NCBI RefSeq assembly: GCF_019880305.1
Contig: NZ_CP082301.1
Coordinates: 930,001-994,000 of the forward strand
Direction of reading: 5' to 3'
Length of the DNA: 64,000 nt
Origin: Streptomyces decoyicus
GTDB taxonomy: Bacteria > Actinomycetota > Actinomycetes > Streptomycetales > Streptomycetaceae
A model generated the notes under the pieces. It saw nothing but the letters and a program-made list of their open reading frames with translations. It ran no database searches and had not been told where the DNA came from. Shown here one piece after another: positions 26,479 through 36,100 of this stretch (the stretch's first letter is position 1; each line of letters opens with the position of its first letter). Made by a program: the position numbers and the translations under genes.

Positions 26479-26910
26479 AGCCGTGTCCTTCCGTCGGTGG
26501 GCGCACGGCGCGCCCGATCCCAGAGAAGGATTTGCTGATTTCCTGCTGCACGAAGCCTGCACGTAGCGGCCTTCAACAGAAGGTATGAACACCCGTACCG
26601 ACGAACGATATCGGCGCTGCGCGCGCTGGTGACATGGGTGGTGAACAGCGCATTTGTTGTGGACTCGGGGGAGTGAAGAGGGCGCATTGCAAGGCGCGCC
26701 GCACGGTGCACCGCACGTCGGGCGATATCGCACGGCCCATGCCCGGGGCACATTCCGGGCTTCCGCGGCCGACTCGGCGGACTGGGCTTCCGTGCGTGGC
26801 GTTCACGGGGATGAGAGCACCATCCCGGCGGGTAGGTACTCGGGTTCGCGCGGGCGCAGCGAAGCCGCGCGCGTGCGGGGTGCTCACGCGGCCTGAGGGG
26901 GACGGGCCAC
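26479..26910. other. 430-base gap without a recognisable gene
   Basis: It must hold the promoter of the secreted repeat protein, whose upstream bases include TTGAAG on the minus strand. Several open frames exist on both strands, but none has a recognisable domain or a good start. Confidence 0.4.
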
Positions 26911-27285
26911 TCAGATGTCGACCAACTGCGCGTACTCCTTGCCGAGCTGCGACATGGCGTGGTCGAACTCCTTCCGCGAGATGGCCTCGTGCAGCGTGCC
27001 GAGGACCGCACGGACACCACGGGCGGCTTCCGGCTCGGTCAGGCCGGTGCGTTCGCCCACCCTGCGGATCGACTCATCCGGCCCGAAGACCTCCATCTCA
27101 CCCTGACCCCGCTGCTCGAGCGAGGCGCGCAGGGGCTCGGGCAGTTCGAGGGCCAGATCGCGGGCTTCGCCGCTGCTCAGACGAAGGGCGAGGGTCTCGA
27201 GAGTGGCGCGGGTCAGATCGGCCGCTTCCTGCCGCGAGAATCCCGTTCGATTCGCCACCGCCCGGAAGAACTCCTTGTCGTCCAT
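26911..27285 (-). CDS. DUF2267 domain protein
   Basis: 124-residue all-helical protein. It carries one and a half DUF2267 repeats: EFFRAVANRTGFSRQEAADL and LETLALRLSSGEARDLALEL, then IRRVGERTGLTEPEAARGVR and VLGTLHEAISRKEFDHAMSQ. Function is unknown; in Streptomyces the family occurs as stand-alone cytoplasmic proteins. The ATG at 27285 is chosen for GGAGG nine bases upstream. Confidence 0.9.
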   Translation of the reverse strand: MDDKEFFRAVANRTGFSRQEAADLTRATLETLALRLSSGEARDLALELPEPLRASLEQRGQGEMEVFGPDESIRRVGERTGLTEPEAARGVRAVLGTLHEAISRKEFDHAMSQLGKEYAQLVDI

Positions 27286-27386
27286 GCGAGCCTCCACATC
27301 GGAATCGAGGGATGAGCGAGGGAGGCAACCTCACTCACCACCTTGCCACGCACACACCCCACGTGCGAGGCGCACCGCAGGCGGTC

Positions 27387-27407
27387 GCGGTCAGCGGTCA
27401 GCGGTCA
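27387..27407. repeat. Three 7-bp direct repeats
   Basis: GCGGTCA is repeated three times head to tail in the 228-base gap between the divergent DUF2267 and DUF5954 genes. It could be slippage or a regulator site. Confidence 0.5.
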
Positions 27408-27513
27408 GCGCTAACCCGGGATCTCGGCGTGGTCGCGTCGGGCCGACGCCGGAAGTCTGATCACTTGCGGCATTCGGCCCGGAACCACGCCACCCAGACA
27501 TCACAATGTGCAC

Positions 27514-28530
27514 ATGGGTGATGACTGGAAGCGACAGATCGACCGGCTCCACGAAGGCCTGGTACGTCGCGACGATCCGACCGAATGGGTAGCCGAGGCC
27601 GACGCCGTCGATGCCTCCTACCGCTACCCCCACCTCACACTCCGCGGCCCGGTCTTCGGCCTCGCCGCGCGCCACCCCGAACCCGGCGCCGACTGGCGGC
27701 TGTTGAGACCCGCCATCGGCGGCACACCCCAGGAAGCCCGGGACAGCCTCAACTCACTGCTGTGGTTCAAGGCGAAGGACGACACCGACGATCCCCGCCG
27801 GCGACGCGAACTCCTCAGCGCCGTCTCCGTACTCGAGCACGAACCCGTCGACGAACTGACCGTCCTGGGCGTGCGCTACCGCGTCGTCCGCGGGGACGAG
27901 TTCGCCCGCAGCGGCCCCGGCGGCCTCGAACCTCCACGTCCCACCGACCCACCATCGACCGACCCGTCCTGGGAAGGCCGTCACGAAGTGCCCTCACGTG
28001 ACCTGGACTTCGCCCTCACCCCGGACAGGGACGACGGCTTCATGGCCGGTGCCATGAAACTGGCGCTCAAAGGATTCGCCTATTCCGGCCCGCGGTTCCC
28101 CGCCGACGTACGGCTCGACTCCGAGCGGGCCGTCGCCTCCCACCCCGACGTCACCCTCCTCCCCGTCGGCTTCGGAGTGGTCGAACGCCACGGCCGCGGA
28201 TGGCTGCCGAAAGGCGCCCTGATGCCCACACCGCACGACGCCCGGCGGCTGCTCTTCGACGGGATGACCGAGTTCTGGCCCCTGCTCCACAAGTTCACCG
28301 ACCGCCAACGAGCCCAGTACGCCCAGGCTGCCGAGCAGTTCAAAGCAGCCGGCCAGGCCGACGAAGCACGCGTCGGCGACGCCCTGTTCCGGATCTGCCG
28401 TATCGAGCGCATGGTCCGGTCCGGGCCCGACGGGCCGGAACCACCGCGCCCCTCGGACCAGGACGACTACGGCCCGACAAAGATCCATCCCACGATGGAC
28501 GAGGACGGCACCGTCCACCACGGCAACTGA
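27514..28530 (+). CDS. DUF5954-family hypothetical protein
   Basis: 338-residue soluble protein. I recognise the DUF5954 style of actinomycete proteins from DDWKRQIDRLHEGLVRRDDP at the N-terminus and the C-terminal RVGDALFRICRIERMVRSGP followed by PEPPRPSDQDDYGP. A near-repeat of that motif occurs earlier (VRYRVVRGDEFARSGPGGLE), so the protein may have two related halves. The function is unknown. The start may be GTG 27508 or ATG 27514; I prefer the ATG. It stands alone. Confidence 0.75.
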   Translation: MGDDWKRQIDRLHEGLVRRDDPTEWVAEADAVDASYRYPHLTLRGPVFGLAARHPEPGADWRLLRPAIGGTPQEARDSLNSLLWFKAKDDTDDPRRRRELLSAVSVLEHEPVDELTVLGVRYRVVRGDEFARSGPGGLEPPRPTDPPSTDPSWEGRHEVPSRDLDFALTPDRDDGFMAGAMKLALKGFAYSGPRFPADVRLDSERAVASHPDVTLLPVGFGVVERHGRGWLPKGALMPTPHDARRLLFDGMTEFWPLLHKFTDRQRAQYAQAAEQFKAAGQADEARVGDALFRICRIERMVRSGPDGPEPPRPSDQDDYGPTKIHPTMDEDGTVHHGN

Positions 28531-28715
28531 ACACCGGCGAGCCCGGCGGCGCCCCGGCGAAACCGGCCGAAACCGTCCGTCCGGCGGCCCGCTCCGCAGG
28601 AACCGCGGACCGCCGCACCCCCATACGACACGCGACACTCCGGCACCTTGCGTGAACCGGTGGCACGTTGTGCGTACGCGTGCCAACCTTCTGTAATCAG
28701 CCGACGACTGTCGTC

Positions 28716-28760
28716 GCTGACATCACAGTTGCTGTCATCACAGTCGCTGTCTTCACAGGG
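28716..28760. repeat. Three 15-bp tandem repeats before the STAND ATPase gene
   Basis: Units GCTGACATCACAGTT (28716-28730), GCTGTCATCACAGTC (28731-28745) and GCTGTCTTCACAGGG (28746-28760). The last unit supplies the AGGGGGC stretch just before the gene's GTG start at 28772. A short palindrome GACGA-CTG-TCGTC lies directly upstream at 28703-28715. The position suggests regulator binding at the promoter or in the leader. Confidence 0.75.
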
Positions 28761-28771
28761 GGCCGAGCAAC

Positions 28772-30769
28772 GTGGCGGAACGTCCGTTGGGGATACAGGG
28801 GATCGAGGCCCTGTACGAGGAGTGTCGCACTCGCGTACAAGACGGCAGGACCGCCGATACGGGGCGCGGACTGCCCGCGATCGTCCTCGTCGGGCCGCGC
28901 GGCAGCGGCAAGACCACGACGCTGAACTGGCTCGGCTACCTCGGGTCGCGGCGGCCCCACGCATACTTCGACTTCGGGTCCGCCACGCCCCGTAGGCCCC
29001 ATGAGGTCGCCGGCCGTCTGGCGTACGGGCTGTCGCACCGCTTTCCCCGGCAGACGCCGCTGGTCTTCCCACGGCTGACGCTGGGCCTGTTCGTGGTGGC
29101 TCCCGAACTGTCCTTGGACGCCACGGATCCCGAGCGGGCCAAGAAGCAGTTGCGCCAGGCGCTGCGCGGGCCCCAGGAACCCAACGCCGCGGGCGACCGG
29201 GTCGCCGCGGTCGCCGGGCTGTTGCAGGACCTGAACCTGGTCCGGATCCCCGGCGTCAGTCTGCTGGCCAGTCTCATCCGGCAGCCGCCCAGCATGCCGC
29301 TGCGGGTGACCCGGCACACCGGATTCGCCTGGTATGCCGGTCCGCTGGCCGCCCTGGACGCCCTCGTCGAACTCAACCAGCTCAGCAAGAGCGAGGAGCC
29401 GGCGGACCGGGCCGCGGTGGACCGGCGGCTGTGCGAGGCGTTCCTGGCCGATCTGCGCGGCGAGTACGCGCGACGCCAGCGCGACCGCAACTGCGTGGTG
29501 CTGCTGGACAACATCGACGCTCCCGGCGGACGGGAGTTCCTGGACCTGCTGATGGAACTCCGGGACTCCAGCGGGGAACCGGACCCGCTGCTGGCCGTGG
29601 CCGCGGCGGCGAACGTCGGCCGGGTGCCCGCGATGTTCGCGACCGGACCGGCGGGCGTACGGGTCCGCGCCCCCGAGGAGGCCGGCCACGCCGACTGGGT
29701 ACGGGCCATCCCGGACCCGCCGCCGAACCGGTCCTGGCGCTGGTACTGCGTCCAGTTGCGCGGTCTGACCGCCGGGGAGACCGCCCAACTCGGCACGAAC
29801 ATCGCCGGGCGGCTGCCGGAGGCGCCGCTGCTCGCGCACCAGCTGACCGGCGGGCATCCATGGAGCATCCGGCAGCTGCTGACCGCCTCGGCGCGCCTCG
29901 TGGGCCGTGAGGAGCCGGAGACGTTGCTGCGCGCGGTCCTCTCCAGCACCGCGCCGTCCGCGGAAGGCGCTGACGAAGGGCCGCTGCTGGAGGAAGAGGC
30001 GCGGCAGTATCTGCTCCGTGATCTGACCGACGACCAGCATCGTGCGCTCGTCGAGTGCTGTGCGGCCCGCGAGTTCGACGCCGCATGCGACGCGGGGCTC
30101 CTCGACCGCTTCCAGCTGCACACCCGCGATTCGCTGGCCCGGGTGGTCGCGACCCGATTATGGCTGACCGATCCGGTCCCCCAGGATGCCGAGGCACGCG
30201 GCGGCCGGGGCTCCGGATACCTGGAACGCGTCCATCCGCACCCGCTGCGCGGCAGCTCCGTCCTGCACCCGTGGCTGCGCCTGCTGCTGTTGCAGGAGCT
30301 GGCGGCCCTCCCGGACCGCTGGGACGCCGTCCACGGAAAGCTGCGGACCTGGCACGCCCACCACGGCCACCCGCTGGAAGTGCTGTATCACTCGCTTGCG
30401 CTCCACCGGGCGGACGACGTCATCGAGCATCTCGCCCGGCGTCTGGTCGAACTCTCCGATACGGACATCTGGCTGTACGAGCTCTACACGATCACCGCCG
30501 CGCCGCTTCGTGTACCGGTGGTGCCGGAACAGTCCGCCACGCTGCGGCTGGAGCAGCTGGCCGCCGACCTCGCGCCCCGCTCGTTCGCGGAGCACACCCC
30601 CCTGACGCTGCTGGTGGTCGGGCTGTGGCTGGCGTCCGATCCACGCAATCGCCTGCCCGGGGCGAATCCCGAGCTCAACCGCACGATCAACGCGATGCTC
30701 CAGGACCTGGCGATGCGCTCCGTCCCCCGTCGGATCGGGCTCATGCACGAGGCCGCCAAGTACGTGTGA
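28772..30769 (+). CDS. STAND-like P-loop ATPase
   Basis: 665-residue signalling-type ATPase. Walker A is LVGPRGSGKTTTL (residues 39-51); Walker B is NCVVLLDNIDAPGG with the Asp near 246. A winged-helix-like part follows (RQYLLRDLTDDQHRALVECC), and the C-terminal third is helical with RLEQLAADLAPRSF. No DNA-binding or effector domain is recognised at either end. Leu463 is encoded by TTA (30158-30160), which makes translation dependent on the bldA tRNA. The PBP-like gene starts 35 bases downstream, so the pair is an operon. A receptor-ATPase signalling role is inferred. Confidence 0.8.
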   Translation: MAERPLGIQGIEALYEECRTRVQDGRTADTGRGLPAIVLVGPRGSGKTTTLNWLGYLGSRRPHAYFDFGSATPRRPHEVAGRLAYGLSHRFPRQTPLVFPRLTLGLFVVAPELSLDATDPERAKKQLRQALRGPQEPNAAGDRVAAVAGLLQDLNLVRIPGVSLLASLIRQPPSMPLRVTRHTGFAWYAGPLAALDALVELNQLSKSEEPADRAAVDRRLCEAFLADLRGEYARRQRDRNCVVLLDNIDAPGGREFLDLLMELRDSSGEPDPLLAVAAAANVGRVPAMFATGPAGVRVRAPEEAGHADWVRAIPDPPPNRSWRWYCVQLRGLTAGETAQLGTNIAGRLPEAPLLAHQLTGGHPWSIRQLLTASARLVGREEPETLLRAVLSSTAPSAEGADEGPLLEEEARQYLLRDLTDDQHRALVECCAAREFDAACDAGLLDRFQLHTRDSLARVVATRLWLTDPVPQDAEARGGRGSGYLERVHPHPLRGSSVLHPWLRLLLLQELAALPDRWDAVHGKLRTWHAHHGHPLEVLYHSLALHRADDVIEHLARRLVELSDTDIWLYELYTITAAPLRVPVVPEQSATLRLEQLAADLAPRSFAEHTPLTLLVVGLWLASDPRNRLPGANPELNRTINAMLQDLAMRSVPRRIGLMHEAAKYV

Positions 30770-30804
30770 GCGCACTGGAGCACCCGTCCCCTAGGAGCTG
30801 GCAC

Positions 30805-32352
30805 ATGCATCTGCCCCCGCAACCCGCCGACGACCTCCCCCCTTGGTGGAAGGGGTGGCGAGGAATCGCCACCCTCGTAGTAGCGCTGGCCCTGATAGCC
30901 GGCGGGCTCTGGTTCTTCTGGCCGGTCGAGGAGGACGACAGCTGCGCGGCGGACCAGCCGGGTCTGCACTGGGCCGGTACGGGGCCGCTGCGGGAGTGCG
31001 TCGGCATCACGGACGAGAAGGCGTTCTCCTTCGACCCCCGGCTCAAGGGGATCACCGACCGGATCGCGCAGGAGAACAGGCGGGTCCGCGCCCAGTGGGA
31101 GAAGCCCGCGTCCGGGAAGAGCCGCCTGCCCTACGTCAAGGTCGCCGTCCTGTCGCCCCTGACGGAGAGCGACACCAGCGCGCTGCCGATCGGGGAGATC
31201 CGCTCCAGCCTGGAGGGCGCCTTCATCGCGCAGTGCCGGGCGAATGCCTGCCCCGCACTCTCCACGACCAGCTCCACCGGCATCCAGGGCAAGACGCCGC
31301 TGATCCAGCTGGTCCTGGCGAACGAGGGCCGTAACGAGACGCATTGGAAGCCGGTGGTGGACCAACTGGCCGGCCTGGTCGACGACGCGCACCCCCTGGT
31401 CGCGGTCACCGGCATGGGCGTCAGCATCCCGGAGACCCAGGCAGCGGCCACCGAGCTCAGCCGGCTGAAGATCCCCGCGATCGGTGCGGTCCTGACCGCC
31501 ACCGACCTCAACGCGCCACGTCTGTTCAAGGTGTCCCCGTCCAACGTCGACTACGCCAAGGCGCTGCGCCGCTATCTGGACGGCTCCTCGCTGAAGGGGC
31601 GCCACGGCTACCTCGTCTTCGACAGCAGGGACGACAACTACGTCAAGACCATGCGCAGGGCGTTCGACGAGGAGTTCGGCGACTACATCGGCCGGCGGCG
31701 CGCCTCGTTCGTCGGCACGACCGGCCACCAGCCGGCCGGCGTTCCCAGGCTCTTCTACAACGCCGTCAACAACATCTGTCTGACCAAGGCGGAAGTGATC
31801 TTCTATGCGGGGCGCGACCGCGATCTCGCCGATCTCGTCCGTGCCCTCTCCACCCGCAGTCAGTGCGGTCATGACACACCGATCACGGTGATGACCGGGG
31901 CGACCGGCACCTTCGCGCAGGGAAAGCAGGTACGGGGGCTGCTCAAGAGCAACAAGATCTCCATCCTGGACGTCGCCGCGACCAACCCCGCCCAGTGGAC
32001 GAGTGGCGTCCATGCCCCGTCCGGCTTCAAGCCCTTCCATCAGGCCCTGCGGGATCTGAACTACCCCGACTCGGTGCTGGACGACGGGTACGCGATCATG
32101 CATCACGACGCCGTGCTGACCGCGATATGGGCCACCCGCAATGTCACCGGCCAGACCGGCAAGGAAGCGCCCGACGTCCAGGACGTGTACAACGAGATCA
32201 CCAATCTGCACGACGCGAGCACCGTTCCCGCGGCCGGCGGAGAGCTCAGCTTCGACGACGCCTCCAACGGCTGGCCGCACAACAAGCCGGTGCCCGTCAT
32301 CCGGCTGCCCGATCCCCTCAAGGATCCCGGCCCGCCCTATCTGGTGCCTTGA
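30805..32352 (+). CDS. Membrane-anchored type-1 periplasmic-binding-fold protein
   Basis: 515-residue protein. Residues about 18-40 are a single membrane anchor (GIATLVVALALIAGGLWFFW) after a short positively charged cytoplasmic tail. The rest resembles the ligand-binding fold of branched-chain amino-acid receptors: VKVAVLSPLTESDTSALPIG, PLVAVTGMGVSIPETQAAAT, RLFKVSPSNVDYAKALRRYL and EVIFYAGRDRDLADLVRAL. It lacks a lipobox, and no ABC permease or ATPase genes are near, so sensing is more likely than transport. AGGAG precedes the ATG at 30805. It follows the STAND ATPase in an operon. Confidence 0.85.
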   Translation: MHLPPQPADDLPPWWKGWRGIATLVVALALIAGGLWFFWPVEEDDSCAADQPGLHWAGTGPLRECVGITDEKAFSFDPRLKGITDRIAQENRRVRAQWEKPASGKSRLPYVKVAVLSPLTESDTSALPIGEIRSSLEGAFIAQCRANACPALSTTSSTGIQGKTPLIQLVLANEGRNETHWKPVVDQLAGLVDDAHPLVAVTGMGVSIPETQAAATELSRLKIPAIGAVLTATDLNAPRLFKVSPSNVDYAKALRRYLDGSSLKGRHGYLVFDSRDDNYVKTMRRAFDEEFGDYIGRRRASFVGTTGHQPAGVPRLFYNAVNNICLTKAEVIFYAGRDRDLADLVRALSTRSQCGHDTPITVMTGATGTFAQGKQVRGLLKSNKISILDVAATNPAQWTSGVHAPSGFKPFHQALRDLNYPDSVLDDGYAIMHHDAVLTAIWATRNVTGQTGKEAPDVQDVYNEITNLHDASTVPAAGGELSFDDASNGWPHNKPVPVIRLPDPLKDPGPPYLVP

Positions 32353-32353
32353 C

Positions 32354-32380
32354 CCCCTAGGGGGTGTCTCTCCCTAGGGG
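32354..32380 (+). terminator. Terminator after the PBP-like gene
   Basis: CCCCTAGGG (32354-32362) pairs with CCCTAGGGG (32372-32380), directly after the TGA. The same CCTAGGGGGTGTCTC-type stem occurs near 54.87 kb; it is a common Streptomyces terminator type. Confidence 0.85.
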
Positions 32381-32565
32381 CGCAGCACGGCACCGCAGCG
32401 TTGAGCGGAGGCGTCTGACCTGGGCTGCTGAAGCCTGTCAGGCGCCCTCGCGCGCGTCGGCCCGTAACCGAGCGCTACGGGCGCCCTCTTGAGGAGGCGT
32501 CAACTCGGGTGGTTAAACTTTCCAGTACCGACGTGGCGGTGCGACGTCGAAGCGAAGGGAACTCG

Positions 32566-32946
32566 ATGGGAGACGGGCTCAAGGCCGACATCGGGTCGTT
32601 GCGTACGGGCGGCACCGACTTCGACCGGATCGGCAAGGACTACCAGGGGCTTGTCGACACCTTGCAGAACGGGCTGACCTCCCTGGAGGGCCAGGGCACC
32701 CCGCCCTGGGGAGATGACGACCTGGGGGAGAAGTTCGGCGTCGTCTACGAAGGCCTGCGGGACGGCATGTACGAGTCGATGGGCCACCTCGCCGCGAAGT
32801 TGCAGGAAATCGGCGGCGGACTGAACAACATGGCCAAGAACCACGAGGCCGACGAGAACTTCAATGAGTCGATGATGAAACAGCATGTCGCGAACGAAGA
32901 GGCGGAGAGCCGACTGATCTCCCAGTTCACACGGCCTGCCGTCTAG
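32566..32946 (+). CDS. WXG100-type protein, probable type VII secretion substrate or partner
   Basis: 126-residue helical hairpin protein. The turn motif PPWGDDDLGEKFGVVYEGL carries the W-G and is followed by a second helix with MYESMGHLAAKLQEIGGGLN. The N-terminal helix is GLKADIGSLRTGGTDFDRIG. Residues 95-126 form a C-terminal tail with ESRLISQFTRP. The start MGDGLKADI follows GAAGGGA. It lies 170 bases before the giant toxin gene, as small WXG partners usually do. Confidence 0.88.
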   Translation: MGDGLKADIGSLRTGGTDFDRIGKDYQGLVDTLQNGLTSLEGQGTPPWGDDDLGEKFGVVYEGLRDGMYESMGHLAAKLQEIGGGLNNMAKNHEADENFNESMMKQHVANEEAESRLISQFTRPAV

Positions 32947-33116
32947 GCTCTGTCCGGGCCTGTCCGTCCCTGAAGGCCCGTTCGCGCCCCCTCCGCCGAC
33001 AGACCCAAGGCCTCGTACCGGCTGCTCAGTTCTCTCGCGCTTGATGTCGCCGTTCCGAATTGCCCGTCCTTGATCCGTCCCTGCCCGCACCACAGCCAGC
33101 CTGGAGAACGCAGCCC

Positions 33117-36100
33117 GTGTCGTTGATGCTGCCGGACGCACTTGAGTGGGTCCTTGAAATGCTCGGGTTCAACTGGCCCACGGCGGACGAGGACAAGTTG
33201 ATGGAATCCGCCCAGAAGTGGCGGGATTTCGCAACCGGGGTGGAGGATCTCCAGCATCAGGGCGTCCAGGCGGCGGGCAATGTGCTGTCGCAGAACTCCG
33301 GCGACTCCATCGACGGTTTCCACACCACGTGGGAGAAGTTCGCGGGCGGCTCGGGCTACTTCGCCGACGCCCGTAGTGCCGCGAACTCCATCGCCGTCGC
33401 CCTGGACGCCGCGGCCGGACTCGTCATCGGGATGAAAGTCGCGGTGATCACCCAGTTAGCGATCCTTGCCGCGGAAATCATCGCGGCTCAGGCAGCGGCA
33501 CCGTTCACCTTCGGATTGTCCGAAGTGGCGGCCGTGGCCGCGACCGCCGCGACCCGTGCGGTCGTGCGGAAGATCATCAAGGAAGTTGCCAAGCAGCTCC
33601 TCGACGCGGCCTTGGAGACGGCGAAGGAACCCGCGGTCTCGGCGCTTCAGGCCATGATCTCGGATGTCATCGCGCAGTCCGTGAACATGAGCTTCGATGC
33701 ACAGAACGGATTCGACGCCGGCCGCACGGTGAAGAAGGGCGCCGAGGAAGGCGTCAATGCGCTGAAGAACTCCGGCCAGACGTTCGCCGAGTCGCTGCGT
33801 GACGGTGCGGGCGCCAAGGCCGGACACCATGTCCGCAATGGGATGGAGTCAGCGGCCGGGCACCACTCCGGTGGGGATTCCGGTCACGATTCCGCTGGTG
33901 ATTCCGCTGGTGATTCCGGTAAGGGCTCCGGTGGTGAAGGGGAGACCGGTAACGGTTCCGGCAAGGGCAGTTCGGGGGCGGATTCGGCGTCCGGCACCGG
34001 GGCGTCCGGTGGGTCCGGTGGGTCCGGGGCCGGCTCAGGGGCTGGGCCTGGGGCTGGGGCTGGGGCTGGGGCTGGGGCTGGGGCTGGGGCTGGGCCTGGG
34101 GCTGGGGCTGGGACCGGCTCGGGTGGTTCGTCGTCCTCGGGTGGGTCCTCGTCCTCGGGTGGGTCCTCGCCGTCGAGTGACTCGTCGTCCCCGGGGACTT
34201 CTGGGACTGACGGTTCGTCCAGTGGTGGCGCTTCGCACAGCGGCAGTGGTGCGGGCAGCAGCGGCCCCGGCACAGGCGCCGGGACTTCCACGAACTCGGC
34301 TCCCGTTGGCGACACGGGTTCTCCGGCCGGCGCCCACAACAACCCGGTTTCCGACGGCGGTCACTCCTCGGACGGCGGCGGCCAGTCCGGGCTTTCGCAT
34401 ACGGGCTCCGCGCCTCCGAGCCAGCTGACTCCGTTCGACGCGGGATACCGCGATGCGCAGGGCGGCGGCGACACGCCGTCGGGCTCCCCCACCGACTCCT
34501 CGCACTCGTCCGCGCCGCCGGTGGCGTCGTCCTCGGCGTCCCCCGACTCGGGCCCCTCCGCCGACTCCGGGCCGTCCCGGCCTGATGCCTCGCCGTCCTC
34601 CGAAACCGGGGCCCGGCCGGACGCGTCACCGTCGCCCGAAACCGGAGCCCGGCCGGACGCGTCACCGTCGCCCGAAACCGGAGCCCGGCCGGATGCGTCA
34701 CCGTCGCCCGAAACTGGAGCCCGGCCGGATGGGGCTCGTTCCGCCGATTCCGGGCCGGGTTCGGTGCCGGACTCCGGCGCGGGCCCGTCCCCGGACTCGG
34801 GTGCCCGTCCCGATGCGGGCGGTACGCCCGACACCGGCTCTCCTCAGAACAATGCCCCGGCTGCGTCGGAGTCCTCCCGTGGCGACGGTTCACCCTCCCC
34901 GGATGCGGGGCCACGACCGGATAGCGGGGCGCCGCGATCCGATGAGGCGGCACCGCGACCGGATGACACGGCACCGCGATCGGACCACGGGTCGCCCTCC
35001 CAGCCGTCCTCCCAGCCCATACATACGGACAGTTCACCCACGTCCGACGCGGGCAACCGGCCGGACAACGCGCCTTCACCGACGCCCGCTCCTGCTGACG
35101 GCGCGACCGCCCACGCCGACGGGCCGCCCTCCGGTCCGGTGCATCACGACACCCCCGGTGCCGGTGACTCGGGCCCCGACGCCGGCCAGTCGCCGCAGCA
35201 TGTGTCGTCGCCCTCCTCGTCCCCGTCCCCCTCGCCGTCACCGGATGCGGTGAGCCGGCCGGAGGCGAACGTCCCCTCCCCGACGCCCGCCCCGGATAAC
35301 GGCCCGACGCCCACCCCGGATAACGGCCCGGGTAATGCCCCGACGGGATCGGACTCCTCCCACTCGCCGTCGCAGCACGACAACGGCAACAGCGCCAACG
35401 GGAACGGCGGCCGTGTCGGTGTGCCTCCGGGCGCCATGCCTCATGCGGCCGCGAACGCCTCCCCCGCCCCCTCCTACGGCTCGCCCCAGCAGCACAGCGC
35501 CCACCAGCCGAGCGACGACAGCGACGTCACCACGCACACGGACAGCGCGACCACCTTCGCGCCGCCTCCCACCGGTGTGCCGTCCACATCGCAGACCGGC
35601 GGCGATCCGTCCAACTCCTCGCCCGCTCCCACCGCTTCCACCGCGCCGCCCGGCGTGGCCATGGGCGGTGGCCCCGTGCCCGGCCCGAGTGCCCCTGCCG
35701 GCGCGCACGCTTCAGCAGGTGCTCCGCCCGCCTCCACTCCCCCGCGCTCCTCACCGGCCGGCCACGGCACCCCGCCCCGCAGCGCGCCCGCCCGGGACCC
35801 CCGCACCGCGCCCTACGGTGATCCGCGCAGCACTCCCCCACGTCAGCGGCCCGGCTCTCCCGACCCCCAGTCGTCGCGTCCCCGGCCCACTCCTCCGCGC
35901 GCCGACCCCCCTCGTACCGAGCAGCCGCGCGGCAACGAGTCGTCCCCGCAGCAGCCGCAGACTCCACCGCCGAACAAGGGACCGGAGCAGCACGGCCCGG
36001 AGCAGCACGGCCCCGGCCAGAGCGCTCCGGACCCGCGCACCCCCGATCCGCAGCACCCGCGGGGCGACGACACGCAGGCCGCGCCGGACCACGACACAAA

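Noticed and set aside
26634..27521. 295-codon plus-strand frame
   Set aside because: It runs opposite the DUF2267 gene and across its promoter, with Arg/Pro/Gly-rich composition and no domain.
30055..30804. 250-codon N-terminal extension of the PBP-like protein
   Set aside because: It overlaps the ATPase gene in another frame; the ATG at 30805 has a ribosome site and is followed by a proper membrane anchor.
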